Assembly (NCBI GenBank): GCA_902636075.1
Contig: CACPQM010000004.1
Span: 1 to 64,000 of the forward strand
Reading direction: 5' to 3'
Length of the DNA: 64,000 nt
Origin: an uncultured Pelagibacteraceae bacterium
GTDB taxonomy: Bacteria; Pseudomonadota; Alphaproteobacteria; Pelagibacterales; Pelagibacteraceae
Shown here: positions 18,875 to 26,905 of the stretch, piece after piece
Position numbering within the stretch: position 1 is the first letter of the stretch
Layout of the letters: every line of letters starts with the position of its first letter
Notes under the pieces: model-generated
The model's input: only the letters and a program-made list of their open reading frames with translations
What the model was told of the DNA's origin: nothing
The model's database searches: none
Made by a program: the position numbers and the translations under genes

Positions 18875-19444
18875 TTACCCATCGCCAGGGGTACTCATTA
18901 CATAAGGTTTGAAGTTTTTATCCTTATTCTGTTTTTTGTAAACGGCTGCTTTACTCAAAATTGATTTTTTAAGTTCAACAACAAGATCTCCTTTTTTTTG
19001 AGTTACCTTGCAAATATTATCTTGGTTGCACTCTTTATAAAATATTTTAATATTAAGTGCATCTGCTCTAACTTCATTAGATAAAAATCGAATCGAAATT
19101 TTCACAGACTCATCAACATTATCTCCGTCAGAATACCAATCAGTTATAATAATTCCTCCACTATAATTAACTGATGAAAGAGGCATAAAATCTATTGTAT
19201 CAAGTGATGCACGCCAAAGTTCGTTAGCACTTGCAAACATAAAATCCCCACCTTTACCTTTATTGCCTTTAATTGCGCTATCTAATCTAAACCCACGACC
19301 TTCCTCTATATTTTTTTTAACTCTTTTTTGGGGCTCTGGAGGATTTTTTCTTGCATCTCCACCTGGCAGTCCTTCACATGAAATAAGAAATAGAGAAACG
19401 AGTCCTAAAAATATATAAATTGAGGTATTTCTTAAATTTGGCAT
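18875..19444 (-). CDS. DUF3576 lipoprotein
   Basis: 189 aa. The N-terminus FLGLVSLFLISC is a lipobox with Cys23. The remainder, GKGGDFMFASANELWRASL and IITDWYSDGDNVDES, matches the alphaproteobacterial DUF3576 family, which is frequently next to leuS and lptE. Function is not established; the context suggests an outer-membrane or cell-envelope role. The gene is divergent from the porin with a 219-bp gap. Confidence 0.8.
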   Translation of the reverse strand: MPNLRNTSIYIFLGLVSLFLISCEGLPGGDARKNPPEPQKRVKKNIEEGRGFRLDSAIKGNKGKGGDFMFASANELWRASLDTIDFMPLSSVNYSGGIIITDWYSDGDNVDESVKISIRFLSNEVRADALNIKIFYKECNQDNICKVTQKKGDLVVELKKSILSKAAVYKKQNKDKNFKPYVMSTPGDG

Positions 19445-19627
19445 TATTTTTCCTTAATTATCGAGTTTTAGACTAAAATCATTAAAATTAGCATAGATTT
19501 TTCAAAATAACTAAAAAAACCAATAAAATCAACATTTTTATTGATGTATATATGCAACACTATTTCAAAAATAATAGGAAAAGTTAAATAATAAAGACAA
19601 TTTTTTAAAATAATTGGTAGAGATTAT

Positions 19628-19645
19628 TTGTTTAATATTAAACAA
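19628..19645. promoter_or_regulatory. 18-bp perfect palindrome in the porin leader
   Basis: TTGTTTAATATTAAACAA is its own reverse complement, centred 27 bp upstream of the porin ATG and just before the GAAAGG ribosome site (19651-19656). It could be an operator or, in RNA, a hairpin next to the ribosome site. No known regulator is assigned. Confidence 0.5.
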
Positions 19646-19663
19646 TTAACGAAAGGTAATAAT

Positions 19664-20602
19664 ATGAACAATCTAAAAAAAGTTGGATTGACAGCATTAA
19701 GTACTGCATTAGTAACAGTTGGATCTGCACAAGCTGCAGAATGGAGTGTTTCTGGTGGTACTTCATTGAATTTCAATGGTCAAGACAATAATAATATGGG
19801 TAACGGTTGGACAATGACTGACTCAGTTACTTTTTCATCAAGTGGTGAATTAGACAACGGTCTAGGTATTGCTGTTTCTCTAGAGTTAGACGGAAACGTA
19901 ATGGATTCTAGATCAATTGTAATAACAACTGATGGTATGGGATCACTAACATTCTCAGGCGATGGTTCTTCAGGACCAATCGGTTCATGGGATGATATGA
20001 CTCCAACTGCTAACGAAGAAGCACACGGATCAACATTAGCTGGAACAATGTCTGCACCAGTTAGCGCAGCAGGTACAAACGACATTTTTGTATACGACTA
20101 TACAATTACGGATGGTTTGTCACTTAAAGCATCATACACTCCTTCAGATGGAACTGTTGATATTGAAAGTTCACAAGACTACGGTTTAATGTATTCAGGT
20201 GATGCAGTACCAGGTTTGACAGTTTACGCTGCTATGGGTGAAAATAATGGTGATGCTGCCAAGATTGATAACTCAATCTTTGGTGTTAAATATGCTACAG
20301 GTCCAATAACATTTGGTTATCAAACTAACGAAGTAGACTCAACAGGTACTAACGGTGACAGAGACTTTACTGCTGCAGGTATTTCTTACCTATTCCCAGG
20401 TGATGATTTATCAGTATCATTTAACGTTTCTGAAGTTGACTTCGAAGGTGGAACAAACAATCAGGAAGCAACTGGTATAAGTTTCTCTTATACTTCTGGT
20501 GGAATGACACTATCTGGTTCACATCACTCAGTTGATAACGTAGGTGGAACTGCAACTGCAGATAACACTGGATACGAATTAAACTTATCGTTTGCATTCT
20601 AA
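19664..20602 (+). CDS. Outer-membrane porin (Porin_4 type)
   Basis: 312 aa from the ATG at 19664, preceded by GAAAGG at a proper distance; an earlier in-frame TTG at 19628 lies inside a palindrome and is rejected. A signal peptide ends GSAQA|AEW. The mature part is Gly/Asn/Ser-rich with alternating short strands (DGLSLKASYTP, YGLMYSGDAVPGLTVYAAMG) and ends in aromatic Phe (NLSFAF), as outer-membrane barrels do. It resembles Gram-negative porins of PF13609. The codon choice is richer in G and C than the neighbours, suggesting strong expression. A strong terminator follows directly. Confidence 0.85.
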   Translation: MNNLKKVGLTALSTALVTVGSAQAAEWSVSGGTSLNFNGQDNNNMGNGWTMTDSVTFSSSGELDNGLGIAVSLELDGNVMDSRSIVITTDGMGSLTFSGDGSSGPIGSWDDMTPTANEEAHGSTLAGTMSAPVSAAGTNDIFVYDYTITDGLSLKASYTPSDGTVDIESSQDYGLMYSGDAVPGLTVYAAMGENNGDAAKIDNSIFGVKYATGPITFGYQTNEVDSTGTNGDRDFTAAGISYLFPGDDLSVSFNVSEVDFEGGTNNQEATGISFSYTSGGMTLSGSHHSVDNVGGTATADNTGYELNLSFAF

Positions 20603-20623
20603 TTACGATAATTATTTTTTATT

Positions 20624-20654
20624 AAAAAGGCCCCTTTTTAGGGGCCTTTTTTTT
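20624..20654. terminator. Intrinsic terminator after the porin
   Basis: Perfect 11-bp stem AAAAAGGCCCC / GGGGCCTTTTT with a six-base loop and further Ts. The A-run on the other side lets it serve both the porin and the convergent ThiE-like gene, whose stop lies inside it. Confidence 0.93.
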
Positions 20655-21180
20655 GTTTAAAAAGTGATATTCCTGCAAAACCTATAGATTTTGTAATACC
20701 CAATAACTTAATATTTTCAGCAGATATGCCACCCAAGGCAATAATTTTTTTTAAAGAATAGTTGGATAGTAAATTAAATTTATAGATACCTAAATAGTTT
20801 TTATTTTTTTTAAATATTGAAGATATAAAAATTTCTTTTATATTTTGTCTTTCCTTAATTCTTATTTCTTTTAATGAATGAGCTGAGCCGATTAAAATAA
20901 AGTTTCTTTTCAATTTATAACTTAAATGAGAAAAATTTTTGTTAAAAGAAGGAAAGTACGCTCCATCTAATTTTAACTTAATAGATACTTTTATATTATT
21001 TGATAAAATAAACTTAAGTCTTTTTTTTCTACAGTAGTTTCTTATTAAAATTATTTCATCAATTTTATGACTTTTACTATAATTCCTATATATTATGGTA
21101 GTATTTTTATCCTGATTATCAATGTTACTTTTTATGAATTTATCTATAAAGTAGTATTTCTTGAGAAATTTTTTATGCAT
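20638..21180 (-). CDS. ThiE/TenI-like protein (thiamine phosphate synthase family)
   Basis: 180 aa. KLKLDGAYFPS (near 73-83), FILIGSAHSLKEI (near 96-108) and KKIIALGGISAENIKLL follow the order of ThiE/TenI barrels (DGVHLG, S-x-H, ALGGI), but the N-terminal half is short and Lys-rich and the usual pyrophosphate-binding residues are hard to find. It may be a TenI-like relative rather than a true thiamine phosphate synthase. No other thiamine gene is adjacent. Its ATG is the minus-strand half of a palindromic ATGCAT whose plus strand starts YggS. The stop lies in the porin terminator. Confidence 0.6.
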   Translation of the reverse strand: MHKKFLKKYYFIDKFIKSNIDNQDKNTTIIYRNYSKSHKIDEIILIRNYCRKKRLKFILSNNIKVSIKLKLDGAYFPSFNKNFSHLSYKLKRNFILIGSAHSLKEIRIKERQNIKEIFISSIFKKNKNYLGIYKFNLLSNYSLKKIIALGGISAENIKLLGITKSIGFAGISLFKQKKGP

Positions 21181-21837
21181 AACACTGTTCAAAATCTAAT
21201 ATCTATTCAAGCTTCAATCAAATCCAAATTACTAGAATTAGATGAAAAAAGTAGAATACCTAAAATAATAGCGGTTTCCAAAACTTTTAAAATTGATCAT
21301 ATTTTACCATTAGTTAAGTATGGTCATTTAGATTATGGAGAAAATAAAGTTCAAGAAGCTGTTGAAAAATGGACAAACGTCAAAAAAAAGAATGATAAAA
21401 TTAAATTACATTTAATAGGAAAATTACAAACAAACAAAGTTAAACACGCTTTAAAAATATTTGATTATATACATTCTCTTGATAGTGAAAAATTAGCTAA
21501 AAAAATATCAGAGGAACAAGAAAAGCAAGGAATTAAACCCAAAATTTTTATCCAAATAAATCTTGGAGAGGAAAGTCAAAAGTCTGGAATTGTTAAAGAA
21601 AATTTGATCGAGTTTTATCATTTTTCTAAAAGTCTAGGTTTAAATATAATTGGAACAATGTGTATTCCACCATTTGAGGAAGATTCTACCAATTTTTTTT
21701 CTCAAATGAAGCAGCTGAATCAAAAAATAAATTTAAATGAGTTAAGTATGGGAATGTCATCAGATTACCTAAAAGCAATTGAGTTTAAATCAACATTTTT
21801 AAGAATTGGATCTAATATATTTGGCCAAAGAGACTAG
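21175..21837 (+). CDS. yggS: PLP homeostasis protein YggS/PROSC
   Basis: 220 aa starting MHNTVQNLISIQ. IIAVSKTF holds the PLP-binding Lys, LHLIGKLQTNKV is the conserved HxIGxLQxNK block, and it ends FLRIGSNIFGQRD, the typical RxGxxIFGxR tail. The protein is a cytosolic PLP carrier that buffers the cofactor. An upstream extension in the same frame lacks family similarity. The start overlaps that of the divergent ThiE-like gene; the 3' end overlaps the convergent L,D-transpeptidase by 4 bp. Confidence 0.9.
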   Translation: MHNTVQNLISIQASIKSKLLELDEKSRIPKIIAVSKTFKIDHILPLVKYGHLDYGENKVQEAVEKWTNVKKKNDKIKLHLIGKLQTNKVKHALKIFDYIHSLDSEKLAKKISEEQEKQGIKPKIFIQINLGEESQKSGIVKENLIEFYHFSKSLGLNIIGTMCIPPFEEDSTNFFSQMKQLNQKINLNELSMGMSSDYLKAIEFKSTFLRIGSNIFGQRD

Positions 21838-22328
21838 ATAATTTTAATTTTTGTTTTTTTATTAATAAGTTTCAATAAAATTAAAAAATCTTTTTTTTTA
21901 AGTGCTATACATCCTGATGTTGGTTTGAACTCTCTTGTTAAATGTATAAAAATTGCACTACCTTTGCCAACCTTTGGTCTTTTTGTATTATAATTGATTG
22001 GAACAATAAAATCGTATTTGATGTCTTTTCTGAATAATTTTTCGTGCCTTAGTTTTTTATTAACTTTTATTAACTTATTGTAATTATTTTTACTTTTAAT
22101 ATCATCACACCACCCCATATCCTTTTTTATTGGAATACATTTTAATTTAGTTAAAGGTCTTGGATGTCTATCCTGTCTAAAGTATAAATCACCTAACGAA
22201 TAAGTTCCTATTGGGGTTTTTTTATCACCTTCAATCTTATTTTTAACCAATCCTTTCTTTCCAATAACACATTGGAAAATGAAATCATCAAAATGAAGTG
22301 TTGCTTTATTTTTTAAAACAATTGTCAT
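21834..22328 (-). CDS. L,D-transpeptidase-like (YkuD) protein
   Basis: 164 aa, apparently without a signal peptide. GDKKTPIGTYSLGDLYFR (34-51) and IFIHLTREFKPTSGCIALKKKDF carry the YkuD layout: the catalytic His and the SGC nucleophile. Family members cross-link peptidoglycan (3-3 links) or tether lipoprotein. The absence of an export signal is common for the small COG3786-type subgroup, whose role is unclear. It is divergent from a winged-helix regulator with only 14 bp between starts. Confidence 0.8.
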   Translation of the reverse strand: MTIVLKNKATLHFDDFIFQCVIGKKGLVKNKIEGDKKTPIGTYSLGDLYFRQDRHPRPLTKLKCIPIKKDMGWCDDIKSKNNYNKLIKVNKKLRHEKLFRKDIKYDFIVPINYNTKRPKVGKGSAIFIHLTREFKPTSGCIALKKKDFLILLKLINKKTKIKII

Positions 22329-22342
22329 ATTGTTTACTATAT

Positions 22343-22897
22343 ATGAATAATGAAAATTTAGTTATTTATGATTTTAAAATTTTATATGAAATATTAAATG
22401 AAATCAGTGATCATATAAACTTTAAATTAACTTATATAAATAAAATTACTGATCATGATTTAAAAGCTCAGGATAATTATTTGATAATATCGAATAAAAA
22501 AATAAAACATATTGAAAATCAAATAGTACTAAGTAATTTCCCGATCAATATTACAAAATTAATTGAAAATATTAATATCAAATTTTTAAAAAAAAAATAT
22601 AGTCAACAGTCAGAGATAAATCTTGGTTCCTATAAATTAAATTTAAATTCTAGAAAAATGTTTAATAGCAAAAAGAGCCTTAGCTTGACTGAAAGAGAGG
22701 CTAACATAATAATTTATCTTAATAATTCAAAAAAACCTGTTAAAATTAGTAAATTGCAAACTGATGTTTGGGGCCATAATTCAAAATTGGAAACTCACAC
22801 AGTAGAAACGCATATTTACAGACTAAGGAAAAAAATTAATAATTTTTTTGAGGATAATAATTTTATAAAAAGTTCTAAATCTGGTTATATAATTTGA
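22343..22897 (+). CDS. Winged-helix transcription regulator (OmpR/PhoB-type effector domain)
   Basis: 184 aa from the ATG at 22343. The C-terminal ~90 residues match the Trans_reg_C fold: LSLTEREANIIIYL, ISKLQTDVWGHN, THTVETHIYRLRKKI (recognition helix) and a closing GYII wing. The N-terminal ~85 residues resemble a receiver in length but show no clear phospho-acceptor Asp pocket, so control may be non-canonical. Neighbours: L,D-transpeptidase divergent 14 bp away and an ArfA-like gene whose ATG overlaps its TGA. Confidence 0.78.
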   Translation: MNNENLVIYDFKILYEILNEISDHINFKLTYINKITDHDLKAQDNYLIISNKKIKHIENQIVLSNFPINITKLIENINIKFLKKKYSQQSEINLGSYKLNLNSRKMFNSKKSLSLTEREANIIIYLNNSKKPVKISKLQTDVWGHNSKLETHTVETHIYRLRKKINNFFEDNNFIKSSKSGYII

Positions 22898-23004
22898 TGA
22901 AAAAGAAAAATTTGATAGCTAAAGATTTATTAACTCCAAAATATAAAACGCGAGTGGTTAAACCTAAAAAAGGCAAGGGCAGCTTTAAAAGAAAAAAAAA
23001 ATAA
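22897..23004 (+). CDS. arfA: ArfA-like alternative ribosome-rescue factor (35 aa)
   Basis: Short ORF starting in the stop of the regulator (TGATG). The peptide contains AKDLLTPKYKTRVV followed by KPKKGKGSFKRKKK. This matches the ArfA core (ALLxDPLFRxRVxKxKKGKGSYxRK) that places ArfA in the mRNA channel of stalled ribosomes and recruits RF2. The E. coli protein is made longer and trimmed; here the gene ends with an ordinary TAA immediately after the basic tail. Overlap with the regulator suggests co-transcription. The identification rests on this short motif. Confidence 0.72.
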   Translation: MKKKNLIAKDLLTPKYKTRVVKPKKGKGSFKRKKK

Positions 23005-23008
23005 TAAT

Positions 23009-23938
23009 TTAAAGTCTAGCCCCAATTTGTTGGATAACTTTAGAGGACATTTCAGTACCTTTATCTAAACTTTCTTTCAGAGACATATTATTTACATGTC
23101 CATGTAAAAAGCCTGCAGCAAATAGATCTCCAGCCCCAGTCAAATCAACAATTTTGAGGTCATCTTTTATTCCACACTCAACAACTTCATCTCCGTTAAT
23201 AGCGACAGCACCTTTTTCACCTCTCGTTAAAACAATTATTTTACCAAGAGATTTAGAAAAATTTATTACTTCATCAAAAGATTTTGCATCTATAAGTGAC
23301 ATTATCTCTTGCTCATTTGCAAAAGTTATATCTAACTTATTTTTAACTAATTCTAAAAAATGTGATTTGTGTCTATCAACACAAAACTGGTCAGATAATG
23401 ACATTGCAACTTTGTTTGCATTCTGAATTGCTTTTTCGAAAGCCTTTTTGGGTTCCCCTTCGTCCCATAGATAACCTTCTAGAAATATTGTATCACTTTG
23501 CTTAATTGCATCCGAACTGACATCATTTTCATTTATCTTCCCTGCCGTTCCTAGAAAAGTACACATAGTTCTCTCAGAATCAGGTGTAACCAAAATTAAA
23601 CAAGTGCCAGTAGGAAGCTCTTCTTTTTTTTTAGAGTAAAAGTATTTAACATTTTCTTGTTTTAGACCATCTTCGTATTTGCTTCCAAGTTCATCATCAC
23701 TTACTTTACCTATAAAACCTACATTATTTCCAAGTTGAGATAATCCTACAATTGAGTTAGCAACAGAACCGCCAGAAACAGTTTTTTCTATTTTGAGATT
23801 AGAAAATAATTCTTTGAACTCTTTATCATCAAAAATTAATTTCATTGTGCTTTTTGTTAAACTATTTTTAGTGATAAAATCATCTTCTACTTTGCAAATT
23901 ACATCTACAATTGCATTTCCTATTCCTAATATTTTCAT
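23009..23938 (-). CDS. PfkB family sugar/nucleoside kinase (adenosine kinase-like)
   Basis: 309 aa. The N-terminus KILGIGNAIVDVICKV, the SGGSVANSIVGLSQLG block (substrate pocket) and DLTGAGDLFAAGFLHG (anion hole and catalytic Asp; the usual first Thr is Leu) define the PfkB family. The pattern GNAIVD plus GGSxANS is typical of the adenosine kinase branch that phosphorylates adenosine to AMP. Substrate cannot be proved from sequence. The gene ends four bases from the convergent ArfA-like gene and follows nth by three bases. Confidence 0.85.
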   Translation of the reverse strand: MKILGIGNAIVDVICKVEDDFITKNSLTKSTMKLIFDDKEFKELFSNLKIEKTVSGGSVANSIVGLSQLGNNVGFIGKVSDDELGSKYEDGLKQENVKYFYSKKKEELPTGTCLILVTPDSERTMCTFLGTAGKINENDVSSDAIKQSDTIFLEGYLWDEGEPKKAFEKAIQNANKVAMSLSDQFCVDRHKSHFLELVKNKLDITFANEQEIMSLIDAKSFDEVINFSKSLGKIIVLTRGEKGAVAINGDEVVECGIKDDLKIVDLTGAGDLFAAGFLHGHVNNMSLKESLDKGTEMSSKVIQQIGARL

Positions 23939-23941
23939 TAT

Positions 23942-24595
23942 TTATGCTTTCTTAGTTATAAGTGGTTTTTTTCTCTTAGGATAACAAGTAGTACAGATTT
24001 TACAAGATAAACCATAGCATGCTCTTGCTTTACAGTACTCTCTACCATAATAAATTATTTGAAGATGTAATTTATTCCAATTTTTTTTGGGAAAAAGTCT
24101 TTTAAGATCCTCTTCTGTCTGGACCACATTCTTACCATTAGTTAAGCCCCATCTTTGAGCTAACCTGTGAATATGAGTATCTACCGGAAAAGCAGGATAT
24201 CCAAATCCTTGAGACATCACTACACTGGCTGTTTTATGTCCAACTCCTGGTAATTCTTCAAGTTGTTTAAAGGTTTTTGGAACATTCCCGTTATATTTTC
24301 TGACTAAAGTTTTAGATAAATTATAAATGCTTTTTGCTTTAATTCTAAAAATACCAATGCTTCGAATTAGTTTTTCAATTTTTTTTCTTCCCAACATAAC
24401 AAAGTGTTCAGGCTTGTTATATTTTGGATATATATTTTTAGTAACATTATTTACGTTTACGTCTGTACACTGCGCAGATAATAGAACAGAAACTAGTAAA
24501 GTAAAAATATTTCTGTGTTTAAGAGGAATTGGCGTCTTTGGATATATTTTGTTTAAAGTTCGAAGAACAATTTTTGCCCTTTGCTCCTCACTCAT
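23942..24595 (-). CDS. nth: Endonuclease III
   Basis: 217 aa. The helix-hairpin-helix LEELPGVGHKTASVV with catalytic Lys and FPVDTHIHRLAQRWGL with catalytic Asp are present. It is a bifunctional DNA glycosylase/AP lyase for oxidised pyrimidines. The C-terminal Cys cluster reads CKARACYGLSCKICTTC and departs from the usual C-x6-C-x2-C-x5-C spacing of the [4Fe-4S] loop. Its ATG overlaps the dapB stop (ATGA). Confidence 0.92.
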   Translation of the reverse strand: MSEEQRAKIVLRTLNKIYPKTPIPLKHRNIFTLLVSVLLSAQCTDVNVNNVTKNIYPKYNKPEHFVMLGRKKIEKLIRSIGIFRIKAKSIYNLSKTLVRKYNGNVPKTFKQLEELPGVGHKTASVVMSQGFGYPAFPVDTHIHRLAQRWGLTNGKNVVQTEEDLKRLFPKKNWNKLHLQIIYYGREYCKARACYGLSCKICTTCYPKRKKPLITKKA

Positions 24596-25368
24596 TTAAA
24601 ATTTAAAACATCACGCATCGAATATAAACCTGGTTTTTTTTTCATTAACCATTTTCCAGCCGTTAAAGCTCCTTCACTGTATAAAGCTCTATCAAATGCT
24701 TCGTGATTTAATGTAATAATTTCTTTTCCACTTGAAAATTTAACTTCATGTTCACCAACTGTTTTGCCTTTTCGTATTGAGTTAAAATTTATTTTTTTTC
24801 CATAAGGAAAACTTTTTTTATTAAGATATTTTTTTCCAAATAAATTATAAAAATCTTTATTTTTGCCAACAGCAATTCCTTTACCCAACATTAACGCTGT
24901 TCCTGATGGATAGTCCATCTTATGTTTATGATGAACCTCATATACTTTACTTAAAAAATTATATCCTAATGATTTAGACGCTATTTCAGTTAAATACATT
25001 AACAAATTTATCCCTAAACTCATGTTTCCAGCTTTCAGTATTGGAATTTTCTTTGAAAATTTTTTAATAAGACTTTCTTCTTTTTTGGTAAATCCAGTTG
25101 TACCAATAACAACTCTTTTTTTAAGCTTTGATGCAATTTTAAGAATTTCAAAAGTACATTTAGGGACAGTAAAATCGATAATTAAATCAACATTTTTGAA
25201 GGAATCTTCATTATTTAAACTAGGTTTAATTCCAGAAATTTTTTTTTTTATTAATCTATTTTCTGTAAGAGTTGTTAGTTTAAAATTTTTATCAACTCTT
25301 GAAGATTTTACCAGTTGTTGGCCCATTCGTCCCATGCAACCAGATATCGCTAAATTTACTTTGCTCAT
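24592..25368 (-). CDS. dapB: 4-hydroxy-tetrahydrodipicolinate reductase
   Basis: 258 aa. The NAD(P)-binding SGCMGRMGQQLVKS (9-22) and the catalytic EVHHKHKMDYPSGTALMLG are clear. The enzyme reduces HTPA in lysine and meso-diaminopimelate synthesis. The position after dapB of nth is seen in alphaproteobacteria. Divergent from the FG-GAP gene with 41 bp between. Confidence 0.95.
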   Translation of the reverse strand: MSKVNLAISGCMGRMGQQLVKSSRVDKNFKLTTLTENRLIKKKISGIKPSLNNEDSFKNVDLIIDFTVPKCTFEILKIASKLKKRVVIGTTGFTKKEESLIKKFSKKIPILKAGNMSLGINLLMYLTEIASKSLGYNFLSKVYEVHHKHKMDYPSGTALMLGKGIAVGKNKDFYNLFGKKYLNKKSFPYGKKINFNSIRKGKTVGEHEVKFSSGKEIITLNHEAFDRALYSEGALTAGKWLMKKKPGLYSMRDVLNFK

Positions 25369-25409
25369 TAAATTTTTTTAATATATTTTTTTAACAATAT
25401 ACAACAATT

Positions 25410-26849
25410 ATGGTTATTAAATACCTTTTAAAATTATTTTTGGTTTTTATTTTTTTCGTGTCTATCAATCAATCTAAAGCTGACTTTTTTAAAGATATTA
25501 CATCTTTGATTGAAAATAATGATTTTAGACTAAGTTACGGTGTGTCTGTTGCAGACATAAATCAAGATAATAAATATGAATTTGTCGTTACTGGTTTTGG
25601 TTTTTCAAACTTAGCGTTATCTTACCAAAATGGGAAACTTGTAAATATAAATAAAAATGAAATCTTTGATGACGCCAAAAGAAAAACTATCGGAGTTGCT
25701 GCTTGCGATATTGACCAAGACGGTTATGAAGAAATTTATTTTTTAAATACTGATACTTATAGTGGAGAAAAAAAATATTCAGATAGATTGATTGATACTA
25801 CTAGTGATGGTTTTATTGATTTATTTGAAAAAGGAATTAATAAAAAAAATTTAAACCTAACTGCTGGTAGGTCTGTTGTTTGTGTGGATAGAAATGGTGA
25901 TGGAAAATATGGCATATATGTTGCTAACTATGGGGGTCCAACTAGGTTTTATGAACAAAGTTCTGGACAAATACTAGATTTAGCAGAGCAGCTCAAAATT
26001 GATAAAATAACTGGCGGAAGAGCTGTAGTTGCAGGAAATATTTTATCAGGAAAAACTGATATATTTGCTGCAAACGAAAGAGGAAAAAATTTTTTATATT
26101 ATAATTCTGATGGTTTCTTTCAGGATATAGCTAAGGATTATAAAATTGATGATCAATATGAAAATGGAAGAGGTACAACTTTATCAGACATACTTTATAG
26201 AGGGAGATTAGATATAATAACATCTAATTGGAACGGTTATCATAGGGCTTTTGTATTAGAAGATAATAAATTTAAAGATATCGCTACTCCAACTTACAAT
26301 ATTCCTACTAGAATTAGAACAGTGATATCTGCGGATTTTGATAATGATGGCTACGATGAAATATTTATGAATAATATTGGTGAACCAAATAAGTTATTCA
26401 AAATAAAAGAAAATGGTTTTTTTGAAGAGATAAATATTCAAATTGCTTACGAATCTAACGGATTGGGAACAGGAGCAGCAGTTGCGGATATAGATGATGA
26501 TGGAATTTTAGAATTATTAGTTTCTCATGGAGAATCTGGCATGCAACCACTAAAAATGTATAAAGCTGATATTAAAAAAGAATTCAATTATCTAAGAATT
26601 AAACCTTTAAATAAGCATGGTGCACCTGCAAGAGGAGCAACTGTTATATTAAATTCTAACTTAAGAGATCACGCCAAAACCATTGATGCTGGTTCTGGAT
26701 ATTTATGTCAAATGGAACCCATTGCTCATTATGGCATTAGAGAGGGTGAAAAGAATATTTCAGTAAAAATAGTTTGGACTGATGGTTCTTCGCAGTCGCT
26801 AAAAATAAATGAGTTTAATAAAACAATAGAAGTAAATCAAAAAAGATAG
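25410..26849 (+). CDS. Secreted FG-GAP/VCBS beta-propeller with ASPIC/UnbV C-terminus (CRTAC1-like)
   Basis: 479 aa with a signal peptide (about 25 residues, SKA|DFF). Repeated blade motifs with Asp-rich calcium loops occur: ADINQDNKYEFV, CDIDQDGYEEIYF, VDRNGDGKYGIYV, ADFDNDGYDEIFM and ADIDDDGILELLV. The C-terminal ~80 residues (YLRIKPLNKHGAPARGATVIL ... GSGYLCQMEPIAHYGIRE) match the ASPIC/UnbV module. Such proteins are extracellular or periplasmic calcium-binding propellers; their ligands are largely unknown. A Cys-rich secreted protein follows after 56 bp, perhaps in one unit. Confidence 0.82.
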   Translation: MVIKYLLKLFLVFIFFVSINQSKADFFKDITSLIENNDFRLSYGVSVADINQDNKYEFVVTGFGFSNLALSYQNGKLVNINKNEIFDDAKRKTIGVAACDIDQDGYEEIYFLNTDTYSGEKKYSDRLIDTTSDGFIDLFEKGINKKNLNLTAGRSVVCVDRNGDGKYGIYVANYGGPTRFYEQSSGQILDLAEQLKIDKITGGRAVVAGNILSGKTDIFAANERGKNFLYYNSDGFFQDIAKDYKIDDQYENGRGTTLSDILYRGRLDIITSNWNGYHRAFVLEDNKFKDIATPTYNIPTRIRTVISADFDNDGYDEIFMNNIGEPNKLFKIKENGFFEEINIQIAYESNGLGTGAAVADIDDDGILELLVSHGESGMQPLKMYKADIKKEFNYLRIKPLNKHGAPARGATVILNSNLRDHAKTIDAGSGYLCQMEPIAHYGIREGEKNISVKIVWTDGSSQSLKINEFNKTIEVNQKR

Positions 26850-26905
26850 GACAATAAAACTCAATTCAGTAATTAAAATAATTAATGTATTCTAATAAGA
26901 ATATC

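Noticed and set aside
19445..19627. tRNA or small RNA gene in the porin upstream gap
   Set aside because: No cloverleaf or stable GC-bearing hairpin; only A+T-rich promoter-like sequence.
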